The notes under the pieces were generated by a model. The model saw only the letters and a program-made list of their open reading frames with translations. It ran no database searches and was not told the origin of the DNA. A stretch of DNA of 17,723 bases. Origin: Chloroflexota bacterium (lineage in GTDB: Bacteria > Chloroflexota > Limnocylindria > Limnocylindrales > CSP1-4). Below, piece by piece: positions 1 to 7,020 of the stretch (the stretch's first letter is position 1; the number at the start of each line of letters is the position of its first letter). Location: the NCBI GenBank assembly GCA_025355255.1, contig JANYAA010000035.1, positions 1 through 17,723 on the forward strand, in the 5' to 3' direction. The position numbers and the translations under genes were made by a program.

Positions 1-673
1 CGTTCTGGATGGTGCCCTCGAGCGCCGCCCGCGGGACACCCCGCTTCTCGGCCGCCACGATATACATCGCCCAGACAGGCGCGGCTGGCGCGTTGATCGT
101 CATCGAAGTGCTCACGCGATCCAGCGGCAGCCCCTCCAGCAGGACCTCCATGTCGGCGAGGCTGCTGACCGCCACGCCGCAGGTGCCGAATTCGCCCTCA
201 GCCTCCTCGTCGTCGGTGTCGAAGCCGTAGAGGGTGGGCATGTCGTAGGCGACGGACAGCCCGGTCTGGCCCGCGGCCAGCAACTGGCGGAACCGCGCGT
301 TTGTGTCCTCCGCGCTGCCGAACCCCGCAAACATGCGCATGGTCCACGGGCGGCCCCGGTAGCCGGTCGGGTGGACGCCGCGGGTAAACGGCGGGTCGCC
401 TGGCAGGCCGACGTCGCGCGATGCGTCAAACGCGCCGTACGGCCCGTCGCCGTCGCGGAGCGGGACGCCGTGGTGGTCCACGGCGGTGGGGCCGCCGGGT
501 CCAGCCGCTCCCCCGCCCGCGTCCGCGGCGAGATCCCAAGGGCCGTACAGGCCCTCGATCGGGATGTCGCCCATCGTGGAGAAGCGTTCGCGTCGCTCGG
601 GGAGCCGATCGAGGGCTGGCTTGAGGCGGTCGATGCGCCAGCGGCGGTGCAGCTCGTCCCAGGCGTCGGTCAT
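1..673 (-). CDS. Acyl-CoA mutase large subunit (methylmalonyl/isobutyryl-CoA mutase type), partial
   Basis: N-terminal 224 residues of a coenzyme B12-dependent acyl-CoA mutase; the gene runs off the left edge. This family rearranges the carbon skeleton of acyl-CoA esters, such as methylmalonyl-CoA to succinyl-CoA or isobutyryl-CoA to butyryl-CoA. Family motifs seen: [14 protein letters not shown] near residues 106-119, [36 protein letters not shown] and EGTIQN at the edge. The residue matching the substrate-contacting Tyr of methylmalonyl-CoA mutase (in RQYAGF) is Phe115 here, as in isobutyryl-CoA mutases. The second diagnostic residue (Arg in methylmalonyl-CoA, Gln in isobutyryl-CoA mutase) lies just outside the window. 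No B12-binding domain is visible; it would be further downstream or on a separate subunit. The ATG at 671-673 lies 6 nt after a TAGAGT hexamer. The family is certain; the substrate is not. Confidence 0.93.
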   Translation of the reverse strand, partial: MTDAWDELHRRWRIDRLKPALDRLPERRERFSTMGDIPIEGLYGPWDLAADAGGGAAGPGGPTAVDHHGVPLRDGDGPYGAFDASRDVGLPGDPPFTRGVHPTGYRGRPWTMRMFAGFGSAEDTNARFRQLLAAGQTGLSVAYDMPTLYGFDTDDEEAEGEFGTCGVAVSSLADMEVLLEGLPLDRVSTSMTINAPAAPVWAMYIVAAEKRGVPRAALEGTIQN

Positions 674-679
674 GGGCGG

Positions 680-685
680 ACTCTA
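680..685 (-). promoter_or_regulatory. Probable leaderless promoter (-10) of the acyl-CoA mutase gene
   Basis: On the minus strand TAGAGT (TAnnnT class) is followed by exactly six bases and then the ATG at 671-673. Transcription would therefore start at or next to the start codon. No Shine-Dalgarno sequence precedes this ATG and no convincing -35 is visible. The hexamer overlaps one end of a 20-bp palindrome. Confidence 0.5.
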
Positions 686-703
686 CACCGCGGCCGCGGT
701 GTA
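684..703. repeat. Perfect 20-bp palindrome in the mutase promoter, candidate operator
   Basis: TACACCGCGGCCGCGGTGTA is identical to its own reverse complement over all 20 bases. It lies in the 41-bp gap between the lipoprotein stop (715) and the mutase start (673). It overlaps the putative -10 element and fills the region back toward -35. No T-run follows on either strand, so a repressor operator fits better than an intrinsic terminator. The cognate regulator is not evident in the window. Confidence 0.6.
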
Positions 704-714
704 CCTCACACAGG

Positions 715-1311
715 TCAAGGTGCGGCGAATCCTTCCAGCGCTGCAGCCACCTTCGCATCGCCCACGTCGGACGCGAGCAGCACGCGCACGCGGCCGTCGG
801 CCCCGCCGGGCCAGACGACGATCGTGTTGGTGGTCTCGTCCTTGTTGAGGACCTCCAGCCGCTTGGCGGGCTGGCCGCCCACGGTGATGTCGAGCGTGCG
901 ATAGGTGTCGGTGTGGCTCGCGGTTCGGGCCGGCACGGCGTAGAAGTCCAGCATCTTGGCCGCGTCCAGCCCAGCCCCGTCAAACACAGCGATGGTCAGC
1001 CCGCTGCTGGAGCCCAGCGACCAGGTCGCGCCGGCAAATCGCACGCCCTTCACGCCTGCGTCCGCAAGCGTGCCGAGCGCAGCGCGAGTGCAGCTCCTGC
1101 CCGAGTCCACACTCGTGGGCGTCTTGCCGTCGTACGTTGTTGGCAGCAGCGCCTCCAGTTCCGGGTAGGCGCCGGCCATCCGGCCGTCTGCGGTGCACGG
1201 CGTCGCAGGGTCAAAGCTGGCCGTGAGGACGCGGCTGCCGCCGCACGCCCCGAGGGTGAGCGCGGCGGCAATCGCCAACAGCGTCATCAGCAGGCGGCGT
1301 GCGTTCGTCAT
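715..1311 (-). CDS. Small secreted lipoprotein of unknown function
   Basis: Predicted lipoprotein of 198 residues. A short basic n-region (NARR) and a hydrophobic stretch (residues 7-20) end in a lipobox, L20-G21-A22-C23, so Cys23 would be lipidated after signal peptidase II cleavage. The mature part starts with GGS and has two further Cys (in TPCTADGR and GRSCTRAA) that could form a disulfide outside the membrane. I recognise no catalytic motif. The GTG at 1320 is an alternative in-frame start that adds three residues; neither start has well-spaced ribosome-binding sequence. The upstream J-domain gene stops at 1324, so the two are probably co-transcribed and perhaps translationally coupled. 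Lipoprotein status is well supported; function is unknown. Confidence 0.8.
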   Translation of the reverse strand: MTNARRLLMTLLAIAAALTLGACGGSRVLTASFDPATPCTADGRMAGAYPELEALLPTTYDGKTPTSVDSGRSCTRAALGTLADAGVKGVRFAGATWSLGSSSGLTIAVFDGAGLDAAKMLDFYAVPARTASHTDTYRTLDITVGGQPAKRLEVLNKDETTNTIVVWPGGADGRVRVLLASDVGDAKVAAALEGFAAP

Positions 1312-1323
1312 GGCCTCCACAGC

Positions 1324-2058
1324 CTACCGGAAGGGGCTTGTCTGCCAGCCCGGGCGCATCGGGCGCTCGGCACGCAGGATCCCGCGACGGTCCAGTTCGC
1401 CCACCAGCACGCGGGCAGCCGCGCTGATCTCCGGATCACGGTTGTAGGTCCCGGCGAGCCAGTCGATGTAGCTTGGCTCAAACCCCAAGACCTCGCCCAG
1501 GCTGTGGCCGTGAAACTTGCCAAAGGTGAGGAGTGTGTCCAGCGCATCGTCAAGGCTCGGCGTGCCAGGGGGCACGTAGTCGGGGTCGATGTCGCGCTCC
1601 AGGGGCCCAGATGGCTGCGATGCCCGCAGATCGGGCGAATTGCGGTCCCGCTCCTGCGGCGCCTGTCCGCCGAGTGGGTGGCGCGTCCCCAAGGGCGTGG
1701 TGCGCTGGTTGAGGGCGACAAACGTGGCCGAGGTGTCGAGGCGCGCCTTGACGGGGGACACGGGCGGGGCCGGGGGCGGGCCGGCGTGGCGGCCGGAGCG
1801 GGGTCCTGCGCGGCGCGGGCGGGTACCGGCGTCCGGGTCTCGGCGGCGGCTCTCGGGCGTCTCGCCAGAGCGCGTGAGGCTGGCGTACGCCGCGTTGATC
1901 TCGGCCATCCGGCGGGTCGCCTGGCGGGCAGATTCCGGGTCGTCGGCAGTCAAGTCGGGGTGGTGGCGCCGCGCAAGGGCCCGCCAGGCGGCCTTGATCT
2001 CGTCGGGCCCTACGCCGGGCTCAACGCCCAGGACGTCATGCGGATCTCTCGCGGGCAC
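1324..2058 (-). CDS. J-domain protein with an ExoX-C-like C-terminal module
   Basis: 244-residue protein starting directly with a DnaJ-type J-domain (about residues 6-65): DPHDVLGVEP, a basic helix II, the HPD tripeptide at 33-35 and a closing helix (INAAYASL). A J-domain stimulates the ATPase of an Hsp70 partner. A low-complexity Arg/Pro-rich linker (about 66-165) follows, then LTFGKFHGHSLGEVLG and the WLAG segment at about 177-203. This last part resembles the small domain found at the C-terminus of exodeoxyribonuclease X-like proteins (DUF3820-like). The G/F and zinc-finger regions of full DnaJ are absent. The start is set at the GTG at 2056-2058, which lies 7 nt after TACACT and places the J-domain at the N-terminus. 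The frame stays open upstream to 2181, including an ATG at 2133, but that would overlap the divergent hydrolase start. Confidence 0.75.
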   Translation of the reverse strand: MPARDPHDVLGVEPGVGPDEIKAAWRALARRHHPDLTADDPESARQATRRMAEINAAYASLTRSGETPESRRRDPDAGTRPRRAGPRSGRHAGPPPAPPVSPVKARLDTSATFVALNQRTTPLGTRHPLGGQAPQERDRNSPDLRASQPSGPLERDIDPDYVPPGTPSLDDALDTLLTFGKFHGHSLGEVLGFEPSYIDWLAGTYNRDPEISAAARVLVGELDRRGILRAERPMRPGWQTSPFR

Positions 2059-2065
2059 GTTGCTG

Positions 2066-2071
2066 AGTGTA
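2066..2071 (-). promoter_or_regulatory. Probable leaderless promoter (-10) of the J-domain gene
   Basis: Minus-strand TACACT, seven bases, then GTG (2056-2058). No Shine-Dalgarno sequence is present. The spacing matches the pattern at the mutase, hydrolase, methyltransferase and aminotransferase genes. Confidence 0.45.
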
Positions 2072-2096
2072 CCGGGAGCGCCCGGAGGGGCCGCGT

Positions 2097-2125
2097 TTGA
2101 CAGGTTCGCTGCGGCGCGGTCCGAT
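2097..2125 (+). promoter_or_regulatory. Sigma70-like promoter of the alpha/beta hydrolase gene, leaderless
   Basis: A perfect -35 TTGACA (2097-2102), a 17-bp spacer and a -10-like TCCGAT (2120-2125). The ATG follows after six bases at 2132. Ideal -35/-10 spacing plus ATG at the expected +1 makes this the best-formed leaderless promoter in the window. It faces away from the J-domain promoter in the same 73-bp gap. Confidence 0.6.
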
Positions 2126-2131
2126 AGGGGC

Positions 2132-3235
2132 ATGCTTCCGACGTCCCGTGCGGTGCGAGCTGCCCTCGCTGCCGCGCTCACCGCTATCCCCGCCGCGCTG
2201 GCGATGCGCTTTGCGTTCGTCTATCGGACGCGGGCGGGCATCCCGAAGCGCAACGCGCCCGCCACCACCCCTGCCGATCTGGGCTTGCCGTTCGAAGCGG
2301 TTCAGGTGCCCACCTCGGGCGGTCTGCGTCTTGCGGCCTGGCGTATACCTGCGCCGGATTCCGGCGCCGCCACGCCCGGCGTTGTGCTCCTCCATGGCTG
2401 GGATTCGGCGCGAGACCGGACGCTCCCCCACGCACAGGTGCTGCACGCCGCTGGCTACCATGTGCTGACGTTGGACGTCCGCGGCCACGGAGCCAACGCG
2501 CCCGAAACGCTGCCGATGTCAGCCGGAGAGTTCGCCGCCGATGCGCGCGCCGGCGTCGCCTGGCTGCGCGAGCGGCCGGAGGTGACGAAGGTGGCGCTTG
2601 TGGGCCACTCGATTGGCGGGGTGGGCGCACTCGTCGCGGCCGCGGCGGGCGGCGACGGCGCCGTGGACGCGGTGATTGCCCTGGCGCCGCCGGCAGGGCC
2701 GTATCGGCTCACCCGGCTCACGTTCCAGTTGGCCGATCTGCCGTTTCCCGGGCTCCTCGCTTGGCCGCTGGCCTGGCTGACCACGCATGTGTTCCTCTGG
2801 CCGCGCCGGCATCGGGTTGCCGACGTGAGCGCTGTCGAGGCCGTCCGCCGCTTCGACGCGCCCCTCCTGCTGATCCACGGCACGGATGACCACGTTGTGC
2901 CGCCCGACCATATGGCCCGCTTGGCCGCCGCCCGACGCGCCGCGTTGCCGGGCGCCGTGACCGAGACCCTGCTTGTTCTCGGCGGCCACCACAGCTGGAT
3001 CTACGAGTTCCCGGAAGTGCGCGCCGCGATGGCCCGCTTCCTGGCAGCCTCGCTGGGCGGTCCGCTGGAGCCCGACGTGGCCGCTGCTCGCGCCATGGCA
3101 GTTGACGCTCGCCGCCCGCCAGAACCGGAGCGCCTGTCGGCCGTTGACGCGGAGCCCGGCGGCGCCCAATCCGTGATCGGCCTGTTCACCCAGCCACCGC
3201 GACTCCGTATCGAGGACCCTGATGAACGTACGTGA
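2132..3235 (+). CDS. Alpha/beta hydrolase, membrane-anchored or secreted
   Basis: 367-residue serine hydrolase of the alpha/beta-hydrolase fold, similar to the acyl-esterase/lysophospholipase-like group. A hydrophobic Ala-rich N-terminus (about residues 8-30) looks like a signal anchor. Visible landmarks are the oxyanion motif LLHGWDS (86-92), the nucleophile elbow GHSIGG with Ser160, the acid in HGTDDHVVPP (probably Asp253) and the base in GGHHSW (probably His287). The substrate cannot be read from sequence. A Pro/Glu-rich tail of about 55 residues follows the catalytic domain. The frame is open far upstream of 2132, but that region lies opposite the J-domain gene. The ATG at 2132 is preferred because the domain begins there and TTGACA/TCCGAT stands at leaderless spacing. 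The 3' end overlaps the nitroreductase start by 14 bp. Confidence 0.85.
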   Translation: MLPTSRAVRAALAAALTAIPAALAMRFAFVYRTRAGIPKRNAPATTPADLGLPFEAVQVPTSGGLRLAAWRIPAPDSGAATPGVVLLHGWDSARDRTLPHAQVLHAAGYHVLTLDVRGHGANAPETLPMSAGEFAADARAGVAWLRERPEVTKVALVGHSIGGVGALVAAAAGGDGAVDAVIALAPPAGPYRLTRLTFQLADLPFPGLLAWPLAWLTTHVFLWPRRHRVADVSAVEAVRRFDAPLLLIHGTDDHVVPPDHMARLAAARRAALPGAVTETLLVLGGHHSWIYEFPEVRAAMARFLAASLGGPLEPDVAAARAMAVDARRPPEPERLSAVDAEPGGAQSVIGLFTQPPRLRIEDPDERT

Positions 3236-3755
3236 CGCTGTCCAGGCCAAGCGGGCCATCCGCGCGTTCGCGCCGATCCCGCTGCGAGACGACGACCTCG
3301 CCGCAATCCTCAAAGCCGCACGCCGCGCCCACTCGGCCAAGAACTTCCAGCGCTGGGGGTTTGTCGTGGTGCGGGACCGCGAGCGGCTGGCCGATCTGAG
3401 CACGCTTGGCCCGTGGTGTGGCCACGTGGCCGGGGCCGCAGTCGCGGTTGCACTTGTCACACCAGACCCGCACGCCGAGGGCGCGTCGCTGTCTATCACG
3501 TGGGACCTCGGTGGCGCCGCTGCCCAGATGATGCTGGTGGCGTGGGAGCTTGGCGTGGGCAGCTGCCCCGCCACTGTGTACCAGCAGGAGCGCGCCCGCG
3601 AGCTGCTTGGCTACCCCGAGGACATGCACTGCGACGTCATGCTCTCATTTGGCTATCCCGCAGACCCAGATGCGCTCACTCGGCCAAACGCCGTCGGCGG
3701 CCGCAGGCCACTGGAGGAGCTCGTCCACTACGAGACCTGGAAGGCGGGGGCCTAG
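3222..3755 (+). CDS. Nitroreductase family protein (FMN-dependent oxidoreductase)
   Basis: 177 residues, a usual length for the small nitroreductase family. These enzymes are generally FMN-binding homodimers that use NAD(P)H to reduce nitro groups, quinones or other acceptors. Motifs seen: KRAIRAF near the N-terminus (the R-S-[IV]-R-x-[FY]-type FMN phosphate site), the SAKNFQRW loop (as in SxxNxQPW), and the helix with GGAAAQMMLVAWELGVGSCP (about 97-116). The C-terminal GGRRPLEELVHYE corresponds to the usual KxRKPLEE-type ending. The start overlaps the end of the hydrolase gene, so translational coupling is likely. Its TAG stop shares the bases CTAG with the TAG stop of the convergent DUF4032 gene. 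The true substrate is unknown. Confidence 0.9.
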   Translation: MNVRDAVQAKRAIRAFAPIPLRDDDLAAILKAARRAHSAKNFQRWGFVVVRDRERLADLSTLGPWCGHVAGAAVAVALVTPDPHAEGASLSITWDLGGAAAQMMLVAWELGVGSCPATVYQQERARELLGYPEDMHCDVMLSFGYPADPDALTRPNAVGGRRPLEELVHYETWKAGA

Positions 3756-5038
3756 CTCGCGCTCGCCGCGTCCATTTCGTCGGGATCAGAGTCCAGATCG
3801 AGCGCCGACAGCGGGTCAAGCTGCTCGGCCGCATCGTGGACGGGCGCCTCGGGTGCCGGCGCTCCGGCGGCCAGATAGGAGTTCACGGCCGCCGCAAGGC
3901 CCACATCGCTAGTCGCCCGCTCTGACAGCAGCCACTTGTGCTCCAAGACGTCGCAGTACGCCTGGACGAGGTCCCGGTCAGGGCCGACCTCGCGAGCGAT
4001 CTTGGCCTGCGTGGGCCGGTACACCTCACGAAGCCACCGGTCGGCGGCCTCATCGGCCTCCACGCGGCGCCCCTCCGCGTACTCCAGCCAGGCGCCGTAC
4101 TCAGCAAGGTCGTTGAGCAGCATCCGCGCCTGCCCCTCAAGCGTGCGCAGTCGCGTCCGCCGCTCCAGCTCGTTGGCGTGGTACCGGCGCGTGGTGACCC
4201 ATGTCCGCAGGCGCACCGTGTCGCGGGTGCCAACCGGGTCCACCTCAAGATCCACGGAGAAGCCGAGGTCGTTGAGCCTCCGCAGCCGCGCGCGGATGGC
4301 CTGGCGGTCGCCGCGGATCAGATCGGGCTGGTTGTACAACTCCGACCAGACCGCCTCATAGCGGGCGCGCACGGACTCGGCGGCATCGACCGCTTGGTCC
4401 ATCTCCTCGGGCTTACCCTGGTAGGCCGCAAGGTCGGCCAGACCAAAGGCCACGTTCTCCACCAGGATGTCCAGGTCGTACCGGCGCTGGCCGTCCGAGA
4501 GCGATGTGTGGATCTCGGAGGTCTCGGCGTCCACGAGGTACGCCTGGATGCGGTCCCCGTCGCGCCGGAACAGCGTGTTGGCCAGCGAGCAGTCGCCCCA
4601 GTAGACGCCGCTGCGATGCAGGTCCACCAGCAGCAGCGCCATGGCGTCCAGCAGTCGATCCCGATAGGCAGACGTGACCGCGCGCAGCCGCATCAGCAGC
4701 CGGCGGTACTGCATGGAGTGGCGCAGGAACTCCGTGACGAGGATCGCGTCACCTGTCTCCGGCCGCACGGCAAGACCCACCGCGCGGACGCTGGGCAGAC
4801 GCGCGTCCTCAAGCTTGCGCAGCGCAGCGAACTCCCGCTGAGCCACGCCCTGCGGGAGCTCCTTGAGCGCGTACGCCATGCCCGCGTGGACGAGGAAGCG
4901 GACAAGGTGGCGCGACGGGCCAACCGGCAGTTCTCGGAAGCGGTGGGCACCAGAATCCCACTCGGCGAGCGGCGCCTCCCACGGGAGGTCCAAGAGCGAC
5001 GCGACCTCGTCGCGCAGGATGAGGTGCGGCAGCGTCAT
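3752..5038 (-). CDS. DUF4032 protein with a lipopolysaccharide-kinase-like fold
   Basis: 428-residue protein matching the DUF4032 family of high-GC Gram-positive-type bacteria. The N-terminal half is protein-kinase/LPS-kinase-like. It has a candidate ATP-binding Lys59 (YALKELP), Glu70 in REFAAL, a catalytic-loop-like HRSGVYWGDCSLANTLF with His141, Asp149 and Asn154, and Asp170 in YLVDAETSE at the metal-binding DFG position. The pattern suggests an active small-molecule or protein kinase rather than a dead fold, but no substrate is known to me. The C-terminal half (about 190-400) is charged and helical and holds the DUF4032 portion; the extreme C-terminus is acidic (SALDLDSDPDEMDAAS). It is the last gene of a five-gene minus-strand run, 46 bp after the GNAT gene. 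The ATG at 5036-5038 gives the family-like start MTLPHLILRDE, although no strong ribosome-binding site precedes it. Confidence 0.85.
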   Translation of the reverse strand: MTLPHLILRDEVASLLDLPWEAPLAEWDSGAHRFRELPVGPSRHLVRFLVHAGMAYALKELPQGVAQREFAALRKLEDARLPSVRAVGLAVRPETGDAILVTEFLRHSMQYRRLLMRLRAVTSAYRDRLLDAMALLLVDLHRSGVYWGDCSLANTLFRRDGDRIQAYLVDAETSEIHTSLSDGQRRYDLDILVENVAFGLADLAAYQGKPEEMDQAVDAAESVRARYEAVWSELYNQPDLIRGDRQAIRARLRRLNDLGFSVDLEVDPVGTRDTVRLRTWVTTRRYHANELERRTRLRTLEGQARMLLNDLAEYGAWLEYAEGRRVEADEAADRWLREVYRPTQAKIAREVGPDRDLVQAYCDVLEHKWLLSERATSDVGLAAAVNSYLAAGAPAPEAPVHDAAEQLDPLSALDLDSDPDEMDAASAS

Positions 5039-5084
5039 GGAAGGAGCCCTACGGGTGCACGGTGCCTTGCGGGCTGGAGATGCG

Positions 5085-5522
5085 TCAGGGCCGCTTGCGC
5101 AGGTACGTGGCGACGCTCGCGTCGTAGCCGAGCGACTCGAACAGCCGCCGGGCGTCAGGCCGATGGTGGCCAGCGGTGACCTCGAGGAACGACGCGCCCG
5201 TCTCGGCTGCCGTCTTCTCAGCGGCCGCCATGAGCAGCTTGCCGATTCCGCGCTCCCGCTCGCCGGCATCAACCACCAGCGTCACAATCCGGGCGAACGT
5301 CTCGGAAGACTCAAACCTGGGCAGCACCAGCATCGCCAGAAAGCCGACAGCCTCGCCGCCGGCCTCGGCCACCAGCACGTGGGAGCCGTGCGCAGCGAAG
5401 CGGGCGAGCCGGGCGGTGATGTCGCTGCCCCCGGCCGGGTAGCCCTCGTCGGTGAGAAGCGAGGCAAGCCGATCGGCATCGCCATCGGTGGCAGCGCGGA
5501 CGGTCACGCGGGCGTCATTCAT
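5085..5522 (-). CDS. GNAT family N-acetyltransferase
   Basis: 145-residue single-domain acetyltransferase of the GNAT superfamily, which uses acetyl-CoA to acetylate an amine. Seen: a RAATDGDADRLASLL first helix, beta-4 VTLVVDAGERERGIGKLLM holding the acetyl-CoA pyrophosphate loop (R89-E-R-G-I-G94), and a C-terminal ARRLFESLGYDASVATYLRK that is typical motif B. The length is normal. The acceptor substrate cannot be inferred. The ATG at 5520-5522 overlaps the TGA of the preceding gene (ATGA), indicating translational coupling. Confidence 0.9.
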   Translation of the reverse strand: MNDARVTVRAATDGDADRLASLLTDEGYPAGGSDITARLARFAAHGSHVLVAEAGGEAVGFLAMLVLPRFESSETFARIVTLVVDAGERERGIGKLLMAAAEKTAAETGASFLEVTAGHHRPDARRLFESLGYDASVATYLRKRP

Positions 5523-6187
5523 GTCTCGATAGTACCCGGCGCCAGCAAGAGGAGATGCGGCCCAGGGCGCTCAGCGGTACGCAGGCGAACGGCCGGACCG
5601 AAGGGACCAGTGAGGCGGCGAAGCCGCGCCGTAGGCGCGCCGCGGATGTACAGGCCGCAGGGCCCCTCGCCATCTCGGGCGAGCGAAGCGGCCAGCGCCC
5701 CCTCAGTGGAGGGCTCCAGCAGCACGAGTCGGCTGCCGGGGAGACCGCTCGTGGCCCTGATCCGGCCGTGGGCGCCTAGGTGTGGCTCGACGCACAAGGG
5801 CGCGCCGGCGGCCGGCGGCGCGAGCGGCTCGAGCCATGGGGCAAGCTCAGCTTCGGCGCGGTCCAGATCCACGGTGGCCCAGATGACGGCCACCAGGACA
5901 ACAGCCGGGCCGGCAGTTACAGGACCATGGGCGCCTGCGGCATCACCCGCCGGCTGGTCGCCCGGAAAGACCGGCTCAAACACGAGCCGCCCCTCGCCTA
6001 CCGGTTCATCGCCTGCCTGCTCGCGGCGCCAGGGGACCACCTCGAGCAGCTCCGGGCCCAGCCACAGATCCCACGCTCCAGCCGCCCGACGCGCCGGCGC
6101 CGGCAGCACACCGAGTCGGTCGCCGAGGAGGCGCGCCACCGCCTCCGGATCACCCGCCTGCCACGTCAGGCGCGCCCAGCGCTCCAC
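5519..6187 (-). CDS. Hypothetical protein, possibly a divergent VOC/glyoxalase-like fold
   Basis: 222-residue protein that I do not firmly recognise. The opening ERWARLTWQAGDPEAVARLLGDRLGV and the middle VVLVAVIWATVDLDRAEAEL both look like the first beta-alpha element of vicinal-oxygen-chelate (glyoxalase/bleomycin-resistance) modules, so a two-module VOC protein is possible. The usual metal-ligand His/Glu pattern is not convincing. Pro, Ala and Gly content is high. The GTG start at 6185-6187 has GGAG about 6 nt upstream, inside the end of the preceding GNAT gene, and only 2 bp separate the genes. The stop overlaps the next start as ATGA. Tight coupling on both sides and consistent codon use support a real gene; function is unknown. 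Confidence 0.7.
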   Translation of the reverse strand: MERWARLTWQAGDPEAVARLLGDRLGVLPAPARRAAGAWDLWLGPELLEVVPWRREQAGDEPVGEGRLVFEPVFPGDQPAGDAAGAHGPVTAGPAVVLVAVIWATVDLDRAEAELAPWLEPLAPPAAGAPLCVEPHLGAHGRIRATSGLPGSRLVLLEPSTEGALAASLARDGEGPCGLYIRGAPTARLRRLTGPFGPAVRLRTAERPGPHLLLLAPGTIET

Positions 6188-6189
6188 GC

Positions 6190-7020
6190 CTACTCCAGCA
6201 GCATGTCGGGCGACTCGCCAACCGAGGTGAACCCGAGCCGCTCGTATAGCCCGATGGCAGTCGCATTGCCGCTGAAGACACCCAAGTACGCGGAGCCCGG
6301 CGCGCGGACGCCAGCGGCAGCCAGTGCCTGGCGCGTCGTCAGGGCGCCCAGCCCGCGCCCCCGGAACCCGGGCAGCGTCCCGATGTTCGACAGGTAGGTG
6401 AGCCCGTCAAACGTGGTTGCCTTGGCCACCGCGGCCGCCGTCCCATGGACGCGGGCCAGCACCAGAGCGATCCGCGGATCGTCGAGCGTTGCCGCCAGAT
6501 CCGCCGCCAGCTCCGGTGCACGGGCAGCCGTGGCGCCAAAGGCAGCGGCCAGCACGGCGCCCGCATCGGCAACATCGCGGGGACCCGCATCTGATGCGCG
6601 GCGAATGACGCGCAGGCTCACACCTGCGGGGACTTCCTTCTCGGATACGCCGACCGCCGCCGGGTCAGCCAGCACCATGACGTGGCCACCGCCCACATCG
6701 GCAAACCCGTTGGCCTGGAGACGCATTGAGAGGTCAGCTGGGCGTCCATGAGCGGGCGACGGCCAGACATGCGGGGTGCGACCAAGGATGGCGAACAGCG
6801 TCATGACCTCAGTGAGCCGCCGGTCGAATGCCGCGGGGTCGTCCGGCCAGCGGACGGCCGCGAGCCGGTTCCAGAACGGGTCCGCATCGATGGGGTCGTG
6901 CAGCAGCACGGCGTCGCCAAGATCGCGCATCTGGCGGGCGGGGATGGCGTGCGAGGCGGTCTCGTGCCGTTCGACGGCGGTCATCGCCGCGGCGTCAAGC
7001 CCGAGCCGCCGAAGGCTCAA
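6190..7020 (-). CDS. GNAT family N-acetyltransferase, two-part protein
   Basis: 276-residue protein with a C-terminal GNAT domain (about 135-275). Motif A is LSNIGTLPGFRGRGLGALTT, with the acetyl-CoA loop R220-G-R-G-L-G225. Motif B includes SGNATAIGLYERLGF and a final VGESPDMLLE strand. The N-terminal part (about 25-120), with DPIDADPFWNRLAAVRWPDD, HVWPSP and GFADVGGGHVMVL, looks like a degenerate first GNAT half, as in tandem-GNAT proteins. The substrate is unknown. The TTG at 7018-7020 overlaps the TGA of the methyltransferase gene (TTGA), which favours a coupled start. The alternative is an ATG 36 nt downstream at 6982-6984; neither has a strong ribosome-binding site. Confidence 0.85.
   Translation of the reverse strand: MSLRRLGLDAAAMTAVERHETASHAIPARQMRDLGDAVLLHDPIDADPFWNRLAAVRWPDDPAAFDRRLTEVMTLFAILGRTPHVWPSPAHGRPADLSMRLQANGFADVGGGHVMVLADPAAVGVSEKEVPAGVSLRVIRRASDAGPRDVADAGAVLAAAFGATAARAPELAADLAATLDDPRIALVLARVHGTAAAVAKATTFDGLTYLSNIGTLPGFRGRGLGALTTRQALAAAGVRAPGSAYLGVFSGNATAIGLYERLGFTSVGESPDMLLE

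Noticed and set aside
713..718. TTGACC as a -35 for the mutase promoter
   Set aside because: It is 27 bp from the -10 hexamer, too far for a normal promoter, and no other -10 sits 17 bp away.
913..2100. 395-codon open frame on the plus strand
   Set aside because: Antisense to the lipoprotein and J-domain genes; Arg/Gly/Ala-rich and without any family signature.
3938..5179. 413-codon open frame on the plus strand
   Set aside because: Antisense to the DUF4032 gene, with shadow-type composition and no motif.
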